A DNA stretch of 64,000 nt from the NCBI RefSeq assembly GCF_000153825.1, contig NZ_DS022299.1:894869-958868 (forward strand), given 5' to 3'. Both the position numbers and the translations under genes were made by a program. Below, one piece after another: positions 35,397-44,224 of this stretch; the stretch's first letter is position 1; every line of letters starts with the position of its first letter. The notes below the pieces were generated by a model that saw only the letters and a program-made list of their open reading frames with translations, was not told the origin of the DNA and made no database searches. The DNA is from Synechococcus sp. RS9916. GTDB taxonomy: Bacteria > Cyanobacteriota > Cyanobacteriia > PCC-6307 > Cyanobiaceae.

Positions 35397-35564
35397 TCAA
35401 GACCGCGACGCCCACCAGCGCTCGATCCGGTACAAGAAAATCATCAGGAACACGACGAGCCAGAACCACAGCTCAGGCGGATTGGCGTTCATCAGCACCA
35501 CCAGCAGCACCACTTCTGACAGGAGCCAAGGCAGCTCTTGACGCAGCAACGAACGACGGGCCAT
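35397..35564 (-). CDS. 55-residue membrane protein coupled to HlyD adaptor
   Basis: The ATG at 35564 overlaps the HlyD stop (ATGA) and gives 55 residues beginning MARRSLLRQELPWLLSEVVL. It has two hydrophobic helices (LLSEVVLLVVLMNA and LWFWLVVFLMIFLYRI) and basic ends. E. coli aaeXAB similarly pairs a tiny membrane protein (AaeX) with the HlyD-like AaeA and the FUSC pump AaeB. This protein could be a functional counterpart, though I see no sequence match. A frame extending to 35687 through hlyD was rejected. Confidence 0.65.
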   Translation of the reverse strand: MARRSLLRQELPWLLSEVVLLVVLMNANPPELWFWLVVFLMIFLYRIERWWASRS

Positions 35565-36901
35565 CAGGGAGGAGTACCGGGCTGACGCAGGAAGGGCAAA
35601 TCCCAGAGACGATCCATGCGAATGGATCGATAACCACCGGTCAGCGAACGCAATCCAGGAATGATGTAAGTGATTGGCGAACGCCATTCGACATAGGCGA
35701 AGGTGTCGACAGTGAGCCCATCACGAATCGGGAAGACCCCACTGCCCTGGGAAAGGGTCCAGCGATAGCCATCCTCCGATCGTGAATCACGATCCAGAGC
35801 GATCTCAGCGCGCATCACAGGACCATCTTTGAGCAAGTCTTGCGCCAGCTGCGGGTTCCCGATCGTGGTGGCGATGTCGTCCTGCGTCGCCGGCAGGCTA
35901 AGCACACTGCGGATCGTTCCCTCAATACCACCGAACCGGCCCCTCTGGCGCCAGAGGGGCACGACCTCGACAGGCAATCCCAACGGCAAGCGACGCGCGT
36001 CTTCAGGAGCGAAGTAAGCCACGGCCATCAGATCATCAACCGGTTGCTGACGGTTTTTGGAATGAAGCGCGGCTCGACCAATCGTGCCGAGGCGATCACC
36101 AATTTTGATGGTCTGGCCAGCGATCACCTGCAGATCGAGCACATCACCATCTCGCCCTGCACTGACATCACCGTCGTAGGCGATCCGGGCTTCCGTCACT
36201 GCGATTTCTCGGTTCAGATCGTCAATGGCGAATTGACGGTCCAACTGTTCAGTTTCGATCGCGAGTTCGATCTGTTGAAAGGCGGTGATTGCCTGCTTGC
36301 GCTGGATCTTGATGTCGTCCAGCTGCACGCTGGTGCCGGTCAGACCCTCCTCAGCAGAGACCACCGCCGAGGAAAGCGGCGCTACCACCGCCCGCCGCGA
36401 CAACCAGTTGAGATTACTGACCTTGGCGGAGTAGGTCGCTTGCAGCTGCGCAAGACGCTGTTCGTCATCGCCGAGCTTGGCCAGGGTGGTGTCGAGGGCA
36501 GCCTGAGCCGTCGACAAGCGGCGAACATCCCTGGCATTGAGCTCTTCGTTCTGCCGACGGAGCTGAGCCAGGTTGCCGCGTTGCTGCTCAAGCTGACGTT
36601 CCAGCACAGGGAGATACAGGCGCATCAACACCTGACCCTTCCGGACCCGGTCCCCCACCTTCACTGCCACGTCAACCACTTGACCACCCGCCCGGGCATT
36701 GAGGATCCCAGCGTTGTTGGGGTAGATCAGGATGCCCTTCCCTTTGACTTGGGTGGGAACAGGCCAAAACAAAAGCCAGACACCAAACAACCCGCCCACA
36801 CCACAGAGGGCAACCCCCACCTGCTGATGATCACTGAGACCATGCCAGCGATCACGCAGATTGGTCAGCCAGGGTTGGAGGGAACGGGGGGCCAGCCTCA
36901 T
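35564..36901 (-). CDS. HlyD-family membrane fusion protein (periplasmic adaptor)
   Basis: The 445-residue protein has one N-terminal transmembrane helix (VGVALCGVGGLFGVWLLFW, about residues 28-46). It is followed by the lipoyl half-motif GGQVVDVAVKVGDRVRKGQVL and a long coiled coil (about 95-245, rich in L/Q/E/R). A second lipoyl half (DGDVLDLQVIAGQTIKIGDRLG) and a beta-barrel end with PITYIIPGLRSLTGG complete it. Overall it resembles adaptors of type I and bacteriocin-type exporters. It faces the FUSC-FUSC-TolC genes in convergent orientation. No peptidase-ABC exporter is adjacent. Confidence 0.88.
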   Translation of the reverse strand: MRLAPRSLQPWLTNLRDRWHGLSDHQQVGVALCGVGGLFGVWLLFWPVPTQVKGKGILIYPNNAGILNARAGGQVVDVAVKVGDRVRKGQVLMRLYLPVLERQLEQQRGNLAQLRRQNEELNARDVRRLSTAQAALDTTLAKLGDDEQRLAQLQATYSAKVSNLNWLSRRAVVAPLSSAVVSAEEGLTGTSVQLDDIKIQRKQAITAFQQIELAIETEQLDRQFAIDDLNREIAVTEARIAYDGDVSAGRDGDVLDLQVIAGQTIKIGDRLGTIGRAALHSKNRQQPVDDLMAVAYFAPEDARRLPLGLPVEVVPLWRQRGRFGGIEGTIRSVLSLPATQDDIATTIGNPQLAQDLLKDGPVMRAEIALDRDSRSEDGYRWTLSQGSGVFPIRDGLTVDTFAYVEWRSPITYIIPGLRSLTGGYRSIRMDRLWDLPFLRQPGTPP

Positions 36902-36947
36902 GCATGCAAGCTTGGCGGGTTTACGACGAGCTGTCTTCCCCGAGGGT

Positions 36948-37502
36948 TCAAATCAGCAGAGTGAACGACTCCACCACCTCTTTGAACAGCCCCTTGACCT
37001 TGGGCCAGCGGCTCTCATTGGTGCTGGTGGCCAGGGTGTAGAGACGGCCGCGATCCACCACCACGGTTGCCAGTTCGTGGCGATCACGATCCTGCAGATG
37101 AACGGCGAACTCGAGGTCGTAGAAGGTGTGGCCCGACACCTCACGTTCGTTGGCCTCCACCAGTTCGGCATCCCGGCCGCTGCCAGATGGCGCAATCACA
37201 TCACGGCGAAGTCGCTCACCGACTGCGACGGCACTGCCCAGCTGCTGAAGCTCATCGTCGGTATCTACATCCGACACCACCAGGCTGACGGTTTCATCGC
37301 TGTTGATCAGGTCGTGAAACACAACCTGGGGACCACCGCTGACGGCGACACGGCTCCAGCCCGTGGGGTACAAGAAGGCATAACGCCCGTCAGGGCTCTG
37401 GAACGAGTTCAGACCAGCTCCGGCGCCACTGCAAGCCGTGAGCATCACAACGCAGAGCAACGTCATCAACAGACGCAGCGGAGATTGCAACAACGAACGC
37501 AT
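36948..37502 (-). CDS. psbP: Lipoprotein PsbP (CyanoP), photosystem II assembly protein
   Basis: The 184-residue protein has an N-terminal lipoprotein signal with lipobox (VVMLTACSG, Cys about residue 24). The PsbP fold follows: FQSPDGRYAFLYPTGWSRV, VVFHDLINSDETVSLVVS, YDLEFAVHL and a final KVKGLFKEVVESF. CyanoP sits on the lumenal side of thylakoids and assists early PSII assembly. Length fits the family. The ATG at 37502 is used; a TTG precedes it. It is divergent from recR, with a 73-bp gap. Confidence 0.92.
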   Translation of the reverse strand: MRSLLQSPLRLLMTLLCVVMLTACSGAGAGLNSFQSPDGRYAFLYPTGWSRVAVSGGPQVVFHDLINSDETVSLVVSDVDTDDELQQLGSAVAVGERLRRDVIAPSGSGRDAELVEANEREVSGHTFYDLEFAVHLQDRDRHELATVVVDRGRLYTLATSTNESRWPKVKGLFKEVVESFTLLI

Positions 37503-37575
37503 CAACCCGAAACCTGACCTGGCGCCATTCTGCCCTGGACAGCGTGCCTAGATTTCCGGCACTTGCGGTAGACCC

Positions 37576-38175
37576 CTGAGCGGCTTCACACGACCGCTGG
37601 CCCGGTTAATCGATCAATTCGAGCGCCTGCCGGGCATTGGTCCCCGCACCGCCCAACGGCTGGCCCTGCACTTGTTACGGCAGCCAGAAGAGCAAATCCA
37701 AAGCTTTGCGGAGGCCCTGCTGGCCGCCCGCAGCCAAGTGGGCCAGTGCCAGACCTGCTTCCACCTCAGCGCTGAACCCACCTGTGAGATCTGCCGCAAC
37801 CCGGAGCGCAGCACCGGCATGATTTGTGTGGTGGCCGACTCCCGCGACCTGCTGGCCCTGGAGCGCACCCGTGAATACAGCGGTCGCTATCACGTGCTTG
37901 GCGGCTTGATCTCACCGATGGATGGCATCGGCCCGGACATGTTGCAGATCACCAGCCTCGTCAGACGGGTGGAACAAGAAGGCGTGCAAGAGGTGATTCT
38001 GGCCCTCACCCCCAGCGTGGAAGGCGACACCACCAGCCTGTATCTGGCCCGATTGCTCAAACCCTTCACGGTTGTCAGTCGCATCGCCTACGGCTTGCCG
38101 GTGGGCAGCGAATTGGAATACGCCGACGATGTCACCCTTACCCGCGCCCTCGAAGGGCGGCGGGCCGTTGAATGA
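37576..38175 (+). CDS. recR: Recombination protein RecR, apparently with a CTG start
   Basis: RecR acts with RecO/RecF in loading RecA at gaps. From CTG at 37576 the 199 residues read (M)[19 protein letters not shown], the conserved RecR N-terminus with the helix-hairpin-helix ([17 protein letters not shown]). Next come the C4 zinc finger ([16 protein letters not shown]) and the Toprim region ([14 protein letters not shown] and [16 protein letters not shown]). There is no ATG, GTG or TTG between the upstream in-frame stop (37549) and this point. The first standard start, TTG 37672, would remove the DNA-binding helices. Hence initiation at CTG, or at ATT 37552, is inferred. Confidence 0.9.
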   Translation: MSGFTRPLARLIDQFERLPGIGPRTAQRLALHLLRQPEEQIQSFAEALLAARSQVGQCQTCFHLSAEPTCEICRNPERSTGMICVVADSRDLLALERTREYSGRYHVLGGLISPMDGIGPDMLQITSLVRRVEQEGVQEVILALTPSVEGDTTSLYLARLLKPFTVVSRIAYGLPVGSELEYADDVTLTRALEGRRAVE

Positions 38176-38194
38176 CCCAAGGATCAGGTCTCTG

Positions 38195-39106
38195 ATGAGC
38201 AAGCCCACCCGCTACAGCCAGATCCGCCCCCAAGAACGCCTGCCGGAGTGGTTGAGGAGACCTGTGGGCACGGTCTCCCAACTGGAGACCGTTCAGGGGT
38301 TGGTGAAAGACCGCGGACTGCACACCATCTGCGAGGAGGGGCGCTGCCCGAACCGCGCTGAGTGCTATGCCGCAGGCACCGCCACCTTCCTCCTTGGAGG
38401 ATCGATCTGCACCCGCAGCTGCGCCTTCTGCCAAGTGGAGAAAGGCAAAGCACCGATGACTGTCGACCCTGCCGAAGCGGAGCGCGTGGCTGATGCAGTA
38501 GCGCAGATGGGCCTGCGCTACGTGGTGCTGACCGCCGTAGCCCGCGATGATCTGGCCGACCACGGCGCCGGACTGTTCACGGCTGCGATGGCCGCAATCC
38601 GGGCCCGCAATCCGCTGGTGGCAATCGAGGTGCTCACGCCCGATTTCTGGGGCGGTCATGCCGACCTCAACACGGGTCTCGAGGCGCAGCGCTCACGCCT
38701 GAAAACGGTGCTCGATGCACAGCCAGTGTGCTTCAACCACAACCTGGAAACCGTCCAACGCCTCCAGGGAGAGGTGCGTCGCGGCGCCACCTATGAACGG
38801 TCTCTTGGTCTGCTCGCAGCGGCCCGCGAGCTTGCGCCGATGATTCCCACCAAGAGTGGTTTGATGCTGGGCTTAGGCGAAACCGCAGACGAAGTGGTGG
38901 AGGCCATGCATGATCTGCGCGCCGCGGGTTGTGAACGGCTCACGCTTGGCCAATACCTCCGTCCGTCGCTCGCCCATCTGCCCGTGCAGCGCTACTGGCA
39001 TCCCGATGAATTCGACCGCTTGGGGCAGACCGCTACGCAGTTGGGGTTCAGCCACGTGCGCAGCGGCCCCCTGGTACGCAGCAGCTATCACGCCGAAGTG
39101 CCCTGA
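38195..39106 (+). CDS. lipA: Lipoyl synthase LipA
   Basis: LipA is a radical-SAM enzyme that inserts two sulfurs into protein-bound octanoyl groups to make lipoyl cofactor. The 303-residue protein has the N-terminal auxiliary-cluster cysteines ([12 protein letters not shown]) and the radical-SAM CxxxCxxC ([10 protein letters not shown]). Family blocks [17 protein letters not shown] and GQYLRPS also appear. The ATG at 38195 is preferred: it is preceded by AAGGATCAGG and the in-frame extension to 38072 runs through recR. The 3' end overlaps a convergent gene by 19 bp. Picocyanobacteria often carry two lipA genes; only one is in this window. Confidence 0.95.
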   Translation: MSKPTRYSQIRPQERLPEWLRRPVGTVSQLETVQGLVKDRGLHTICEEGRCPNRAECYAAGTATFLLGGSICTRSCAFCQVEKGKAPMTVDPAEAERVADAVAQMGLRYVVLTAVARDDLADHGAGLFTAAMAAIRARNPLVAIEVLTPDFWGGHADLNTGLEAQRSRLKTVLDAQPVCFNHNLETVQRLQGEVRRGATYERSLGLLAAARELAPMIPTKSGLMLGLGETADEVVEAMHDLRAAGCERLTLGQYLRPSLAHLPVQRYWHPDEFDRLGQTATQLGFSHVRSGPLVRSSYHAEVP

Positions 39107-39621
39107 GGCGATGAAGCGCAAGAGCGCTGCCAACGCTGCACAACCCGGTCAAGCAAAGGCTCGCACTCACCCACCATCAGCTGCCCTGCTCCGCCCCAGA
39201 TCAGACGCAAAGGCAGATCGGCTGGGGCACCCCCTAAGGCCCGGGTGGAACGGAATCCCAATCCCTTGAAATAACGCACCAGACGGCGATGCTGCTGAGG
39301 GTCATCGTCAATGGCCAGCAAGCGGGCCTGACGGCAGGGTGTTTCCTCCAGAGCCCAGGCCAGGGTTGCCGCCCACACGAGAGCGCCCACGCCCGCCGGT
39401 GCGTTGGGCTGCACCCGCATCGTGTCGAGTTGCAAGCCTTTTGCTCCGCCGTAGGCCCAACCCTTCATCTCCCCCAGCAACTGGGCCCGTCCTTCACCTG
39501 CGGGTTGCGCCACCACCAAACGCAACGTCCACAACCCCAGCGGGCGGCTCACCTGCAAGCGCAGCACCAATCCCCGCTGCCGCGCCTGTTGCTCCAACTG
39601 CGCAAGCGTGGTTTGTGCCAT
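39088..39621 (-). CDS. GNAT-like conserved cyanobacterial protein
   Basis: The ATG at 39621 overlaps the GST/DUF952 gene stop (TGATG) and gives 177 residues. The middle ([21 protein letters not shown], then [25 protein letters not shown]) looks like an acetyltransferase fold: beta4, a helix and the RRxxxYFxxxGF-type C-terminal motif. The acetyl-CoA loop is weak, so activity is uncertain. It is the last gene of the minus-strand operon and converges with lipA, overlapping it by 19 bp. Confidence 0.6.
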   Translation of the reverse strand: MAQTTLAQLEQQARQRGLVLRLQVSRPLGLWTLRLVVAQPAGEGRAQLLGEMKGWAYGGAKGLQLDTMRVQPNAPAGVGALVWAATLAWALEETPCRQARLLAIDDDPQQHRRLVRYFKGLGFRSTRALGGAPADLPLRLIWGGAGQLMVGECEPLLDRVVQRWQRSCASSPQGTSA

Positions 39622-40619
39622 CACGTCTTAATCGGGGGATAGGAGCCAACATCGGTGACGGCGTGCACCGGCAAGGGGCCGTAGAGATGGGGGAAGGTCT
39701 CCCCGTTGGGAACGGGATCAGCCCGCAACGGCACGGCGATCTGACTTGGATCGATCGTGAGCTGAAGCACGTCTGCGACATCGCTGTAGAAGCGGGCATA
39801 GGTGGCCGCCAATTGCTCCGCACGGGAGGCGTGAATGAAACCCACCTGCGCCAGCGATAACCCACGGGTCGAGACTTCATAGCTCCCCGACTTCAAGGCC
39901 TGCTGCCAATCCGCAGCAAGAGCCAGATGAAACAACGGTGCCTCGAGCGGCACAGGGCGCGCATCCGCGGGGAAAAACACCGGTTCATCCTCCTGCTGCC
40001 AAGGATCACGACGCACCATGAGGCGTTCGAAGTCCGGGCTGCTTAGAAAGCGCTCCAACCAGGCAGCCAGCGGCACCAGATCGGAGCAGTGGTCCACCAC
40101 GTTCGGGTCAGCAATCCACCACTGGCGGACAAACGGCCAAAGGGCAACGTCCGCAAGGGTGCAGCGATCGCCAACCAACCACTCACTGGCGTCAAGCCGC
40201 TGCGACCAACCCCGCAAAATGGCAAGACCCTCCTGCTGATGCACATCCCGAACGGCACCGGGATAGCGGTCGGTGTATTTGAACCGGTCGAGATGGTGCT
40301 TGAACGGCCCATCGTTCTGCGCGATCAACGCCTGGATCGTCTCGCGCTCCTGAGCCGTCAACAACAAACCACGCCAGTCGCAAGGATCAGCCTGATCCAG
40401 TGCCCAGCCCATCACAGCAAGGCTCTCATCAATCACCTGTCCCTCAGAGGTGATCAGGACTGGAACGGTGCCTTTCGGGGAGCGCTCCAATAGCGCGGCA
40501 GGTTTACTGCGCAAGGCGACTTCCCGCCATTCGACAAGCAGGCCGCTATGCAACAAAACCCAGCGCGCTCGCATCGCATAGGGACAACGACGGAAGCTGT
40601 ATAGAACAGGCCGTGTCAT
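39621..40619 (-). CDS. Glutathione S-transferase-like protein fused to a DUF952 domain
   Basis: The 332-residue protein has two parts. Residues 1-215 are a GST: thioredoxin-like start PVLYSFRRCPYAMRARWVL, GTVPVLI with cis-Pro, IDESLAVMGWAL, and a C-terminal helical domain with CTLADVALWPFVRQ. Residues about 235-332 are DUF952 (LFHLALAADWQQAL, FIHASRAEQLAATYARFY, PHLYGPLPVHAV). The RCPYAMRARW opening resembles glutaredoxin-2-like GSTs. DUF952 function is unknown. The ATG overlaps the trhO stop by 4 bp; a frame reaching 40718 antisense to nothing conserved was trimmed. Confidence 0.85.
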   Translation of the reverse strand: MTRPVLYSFRRCPYAMRARWVLLHSGLLVEWREVALRSKPAALLERSPKGTVPVLITSEGQVIDESLAVMGWALDQADPCDWRGLLLTAQERETIQALIAQNDGPFKHHLDRFKYTDRYPGAVRDVHQQEGLAILRGWSQRLDASEWLVGDRCTLADVALWPFVRQWWIADPNVVDHCSDLVPLAAWLERFLSSPDFERLMVRRDPWQQEDEPVFFPADARPVPLEAPLFHLALAADWQQALKSGSYEVSTRGLSLAQVGFIHASRAEQLAATYARFYSDVADVLQLTIDPSQIAVPLRADPVPNGETFPHLYGPLPVHAVTDVGSYPPIKT

Positions 40620-41563
40620 GGACTCTCCACAGAGGCTTTGGCCTGATCCAGCTGACGCTGACGCTCTGCGAACCGCTGCCGATCGGCATCCGTAAACCGG
40701 TCGATGCAATGGAGACACTGCACACCACGGATGTAACTCTCCAATGCACGCTGCTCAGGGGTCAGCGGCAGTCCGCAGGCATGACACAAACGATGCACGC
40801 CCTGCTCAAGGCGGTGGTTGAGAGCCACCCGCTGATCGAAGACGAAGCACTCTCCCGACCAACGGCTATCGGCTTCAGGCACCTCCTCCAGATATTTGAG
40901 AATGCCGCCCCTGAGGTGATGCACCTCGCCAAACCCCTGCTGCTGCAGATAACTGGTCGCCTTCTCGCAACGAATTCCACCCGTGCAAAACATGGCAATG
41001 CGCTTTGGGGCATCACGCTCCACGCGCGGACGCAATGTGCGTTCTGCCCAGGCGGGGAATTCCCGAAAACTCTCGGTGCCGGGATCAAGCGCTCCTTCAA
41101 AACTGCCAATCGCCACCTCGTAGCTGTTACGCGTGTCGATCACCAGCGTGTCGGGATCATCGATCAGTGCATTCCACTGCTCCGGTTCCACGTAGGTGCC
41201 AACCGTGCGGATCGGACTGACGTCCGGACATCCCATGGTGACGATCTCTTTTTTGCGACGCGCTTTGAAACGACGGAAGGCCTGCCGCTCGCACCAACTG
41301 CGCTTGACCTCGAGCCGAGCAAAGTGCTCATCACCCAGGGTGAGCTGCTGCCGCAACAGGTCGAGCACTGCCTCAACAGCTGGAGCAGGCCCGCTGATCG
41401 TGCCATTCACCCCTTCAAGGGCCACCAGCACCGACCCGCGCACATCACCGGTCTCAGCGAGTCCCGGGAGAACCTCAAGCAAGTCGGCCCTGGTGTCCTC
41501 CGTGAGCGGAGTAAAGGCGTAAAACGCCGCCACCAACAGGGGGTTGGGCGCTGCGGTGCTCAT
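40616..41563 (-). CDS. trhO: tRNA uridine-34 hydroxylase TrhO (rhodanese-like)
   Basis: TrhO (YceA family) forms 5-hydroxyuridine at tRNA position 34. The 315-residue protein has an N-terminal acylphosphatase-like domain ([15 protein letters not shown]). Its rhodanese domain carries the catalytic Cys in [16 protein letters not shown] (about residue 195) and the family's [17 protein letters not shown]-terminal Cys-rich tail ([16 protein letters not shown]) completes it. Both ends overlap neighbours by 4 bp (ATGA), indicating strict operon coupling between bioB and the GST fusion. Confidence 0.93.
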   Translation of the reverse strand: MSTAAPNPLLVAAFYAFTPLTEDTRADLLEVLPGLAETGDVRGSVLVALEGVNGTISGPAPAVEAVLDLLRQQLTLGDEHFARLEVKRSWCERQAFRRFKARRKKEIVTMGCPDVSPIRTVGTYVEPEQWNALIDDPDTLVIDTRNSYEVAIGSFEGALDPGTESFREFPAWAERTLRPRVERDAPKRIAMFCTGGIRCEKATSYLQQQGFGEVHHLRGGILKYLEEVPEADSRWSGECFVFDQRVALNHRLEQGVHRLCHACGLPLTPEQRALESYIRGVQCLHCIDRFTDADRQRFAERQRQLDQAKASVESP

Positions 41564-42537
41564 GCCGCTGGGCAGTCTTGCCAGCTGGCCTGCACACCAG
41601 CAGCAGCCAAGAGGGCACGATCGGCTTCCACTTCAGGATTTCCCGTGGTGAGCAGGGTCTCGCCATAGAAGATCGAATCTGCACCAGCCTGAAGACACAG
41701 GATCTGCGCCTCCTGGCTCAACGTCTCGCGGCCCGCGCTGAGGCGCACCCGGCTGTGGGGCATCAGGATCCGCGCCGTTGCCACCATGCGCACCAACTCC
41801 AAAGGGTCGACCGGTGTTTGCTCTTCGAGGGGCGTGCCTTCCACGGCCACGAGGGCATTGATGGGGACACTTTCCGGGTGGGGTTGCATCGTGGCCAGCA
41901 CCTGGAGCATCGATGCCCGATCACGGTGGGTTTCCCCCATCCCGATAATCCCGCCACAGCAGAGGGTGACCCCTGCATTACGCACCCGCTGCAGCGTCTC
42001 CAGACGCTCCTGGTACGAGCGGGTGGTAATGATCCGGTCGTAGTGCTCGGGGCTGGTGTCGAGGTTGTGGTTGTAAGCCGTCAGGCCTGCATCCGCCAGG
42101 CGCGTGGCCTGATCATCGGTGAGCATGCCAGCGGTCACGCAGGCTTCAAGCCCCAGCTCCCGGACACCACGCACCATCGAAAGCATCGCTTCAAACGGGG
42201 CGCCATCACGGATTTCCCGCCAGGCCCAGCCCATGCAGAAGCGATCAGCACCGGCGTCCTTGGCTGCACGAGCACGAGCCAACACAGGCTCCACATCCAA
42301 CTCGGGCTGGCCGGTGACATCACTGCTGTGATGCATCGACTGGGGGCAATAAGCACAGTCTTCCTCACAGCCTCCGGTTTTAACGCTCAGCAACGAGGCC
42401 AACTGCACGCGATAACCCGGATTCGCCGCCCGGTGCACTGCCTGGGCACGCCAAAGCAGCTCCATCAGCGGGGCATCAAGGATCTCCTGGATCTCCTCCA
42501 CGCTCCAGTCGTGGCGCAAGGCAACCGAGTCCGTCAT
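41560..42537 (-). CDS. bioB: Biotin synthase BioB
   Basis: BioB is a radical-SAM enzyme inserting sulfur into dethiobiotin. The 325-residue protein has the cluster motif [11 protein letters not shown] (about residue 55), the [10 protein letters not shown] lead-in, [21 protein letters not shown] and the C-terminal [10 protein letters not shown]. Length is standard. A TTG one codon upstream of the chosen ATG is also possible. It lies between uppS (20 bp upstream) and trhO (4-bp overlap) in the minus-strand operon. No other bio gene is in the window. Confidence 0.96.
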   Translation of the reverse strand: MTDSVALRHDWSVEEIQEILDAPLMELLWRAQAVHRAANPGYRVQLASLLSVKTGGCEEDCAYCPQSMHHSSDVTGQPELDVEPVLARARAAKDAGADRFCMGWAWREIRDGAPFEAMLSMVRGVRELGLEACVTAGMLTDDQATRLADAGLTAYNHNLDTSPEHYDRIITTRSYQERLETLQRVRNAGVTLCCGGIIGMGETHRDRASMLQVLATMQPHPESVPINALVAVEGTPLEEQTPVDPLELVRMVATARILMPHSRVRLSAGRETLSQEAQILCLQAGADSIFYGETLLTTGNPEVEADRALLAAAGVQASWQDCPAA

Positions 42538-42557
42538 CAAGGCCGTACCGCTGTTGT

Positions 42558-43355
42558 TCAGGATCCCAGAGCGCCGGCCCTCAGGTCATCCAGACCACCA
42601 AAACGGCGGCGGCGGCCCTGGTAATCAAGCAGCGCTTCCAGAAGGGCCTCCCGATTGAAATCGGGCCAGAACACGTCTGTGACATGAATCTCGGCGTAGG
42701 CGAGTTGCCAGAGGAGGAAATTGCTGATGCGCCGTTCGCCGCTGGTGCGAATCAGCAGATCTGGATCCTGTTCGCCGGCAGTGAACAACTCAGCAGCCAG
42801 GGTGTTCTCGTCGATGCTGGAGGGCTCCAGCTCACCCCGCGCAGCTCGCGTCGCCAGGGCCTGGGCCGCCAGCACCAGTTCCCGACGTCCTCCGTAATTG
42901 GTGCAAACGTTGAAATGAATCCCGGTGTTGTTCGCAGTCCGCGCAGTGGCATCTGCAATCAGTGCCTGCAGTTTCTCCGGGAGAGCATCGAGATCACCTA
43001 GAAAACGAATGCGCACCTGTTCGGCTTCCAAGGCCTGCAGCTCGCGCTGCAACACCCTTTCAAACAGGGTCATCAGAAAATTGACCTCATCTCCCGGACG
43101 AGACCAGTTCTCCGTCGAGAAGGCGTAGGCCGTCAGCGCTTTGACTCCCCAATCGCTGCAGAGCCGCAGGGTGGCCTTCAGAGCTTCCACGCCAGCGCGA
43201 TGCCCCATCACCCTGGGAAGGCCACGGGCCTGAGCCCAGCGGCCATTGCCATCCATGATCACGGCGACGTGTGCGGGCACACGGACGGGATCAAGTTCTG
43301 CTGGGCAGAGCTTGGCTCGGGCATCGTTGGAGGTGGCAGCCAAACGATGGCTCAC
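42558..43355 (-). CDS. uppS: Isoprenyl (undecaprenyl) diphosphate synthase UppS
   Basis: The 265-residue cis-prenyltransferase makes the C55 lipid carrier for peptidoglycan and surface polysaccharide. Motifs are [17 protein letters not shown] (catalytic Asp about residue 36), [30 protein letters not shown] and [19 protein letters not shown]. It starts at GTG overlapping the cdaA stop by 4 bp (GTGA). Placement directly after the c-di-AMP cyclase suggests co-regulation of envelope precursor supply and c-di-AMP. Confidence 0.96.
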   Translation of the reverse strand: MSHRLAATSNDARAKLCPAELDPVRVPAHVAVIMDGNGRWAQARGLPRVMGHRAGVEALKATLRLCSDWGVKALTAYAFSTENWSRPGDEVNFLMTLFERVLQRELQALEAEQVRIRFLGDLDALPEKLQALIADATARTANNTGIHFNVCTNYGGRRELVLAAQALATRAARGELEPSSIDENTLAAELFTAGEQDPDLLIRTSGERRISNFLLWQLAYAEIHVTDVFWPDFNREALLEALLDYQGRRRRFGGLDDLRAGALGS

Positions 43356-44203
43356 GAAACGGTGTCCTGATTGGCAACGGCCACGCTACGTCCAGAGCTG
43401 ACAGGAGCTGAAGCAGATGAAACGGAAGCCGCAGGTGTGACGCCCATCAGTTCGGTGAGCAGGTCCTGAAGACGACTGCTGGTGATCGGTCGTTCAAGGC
43501 GACCGTGATTGGCCAAGGACAGGGTTCCGGTTTCTTCAGACACCACAACGCAGATGCAGCGATCAAAACGCTCAGTGATTCCTAAGGCAGCCAGGTGACG
43601 GGTTCCGTAGCGACTGTGGCCCTGGCGCGAGAGGGGAAGAATCACACCAGCGGCCACGATGCGATTGCCCTTCACTACCACCGCACCATCGTGGAGAGGG
43701 GTGTCGGAAGCAAACAGGTTGAGGATCAACTCACTGCTGAGTTGGGCATCAATCGTGATGCCGGAATTGAGAAAATCTTCCGGACGAAGATCGCTTCCGA
43801 GATCCACAACGATCAGAGCGCCACGTCGACTCTGTGACAAACGCCCGGCAGCATCGGTGAGCTGAGCAACAGTGCCGGCTTTGACACGAAGTTTGCTGGC
43901 CGGATTCGCCAGCAGAACGTCAAGCCTCCAGGTGCCCAGCAGTTCCATCAAACGCCGCAGCTCTCCCTGCCAGAGGATGGCCAAGGACAAGGAACACGCC
44001 AGCACCAGGGCTTCAATAAGTGCCGCTGTGAGCGGCAGCAACTTGATGCGGTTGAACAGCCAAGCAAGGGCCACCAACAACAGGTAACCCCGCAACAACC
44101 ACAGCGAGCGTTGCTCGCTAATGCGCGAGAAGAGAAGAAAGCCGAGGGCAGAGGCAAGAAGGACGTCAAGCAGGCGCGCGTCAAACCACCCCGGCCAGCT
44201 CAC
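43352..44203 (-). CDS. cdaA: Diadenylate cyclase CdaA (c-di-AMP synthase)
   Basis: CdaA joins two ATP into the second messenger c-di-AMP at the membrane. The 283-residue protein has three N-terminal transmembrane helices (about residues 10-85) and a DAC domain with the catalytic motifs [15 protein letters not shown] and [15 protein letters not shown] (DGA and a YGTRH form of RHR). A Ser/Ala-rich tail ends it. The GTG start lies 21 bp after the lysA stop. The stop overlaps uppS. In cyanobacteria c-di-AMP affects potassium, osmotic and night survival responses. Confidence 0.94.
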   Translation of the reverse strand: MSWPGWFDARLLDVLLASALGFLLFSRISEQRSLWLLRGYLLLVALAWLFNRIKLLPLTAALIEALVLACSLSLAILWQGELRRLMELLGTWRLDVLLANPASKLRVKAGTVAQLTDAAGRLSQSRRGALIVVDLGSDLRPEDFLNSGITIDAQLSSELILNLFASDTPLHDGAVVVKGNRIVAAGVILPLSRQGHSRYGTRHLAALGITERFDRCICVVVSEETGTLSLANHGRLERPITSSRLQDLLTELMGVTPAASVSSASAPVSSGRSVAVANQDTVS

Positions 44204-44224
44204 TCCTTAACCCCAAAGTTGTCC

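Noticed and set aside
35840-36964. 374-codon plus-strand frame antisense to hlyD
   Set aside because: The opposite strand encodes a clear HlyD adaptor with lipoyl motifs. The antisense product is His/Gln-rich with no domain.
38072-38194. Extended LipA start inside recR
   Set aside because: The family N-terminus begins near the ATG at 38195, which has a ribosome site. The extension overlaps recR in another frame.
40613-42624. Two long plus-strand frames antisense to trhO and bioB
   Set aside because: Both real enzymes have complete catalytic motifs on the minus strand; the antisense products have no family features.
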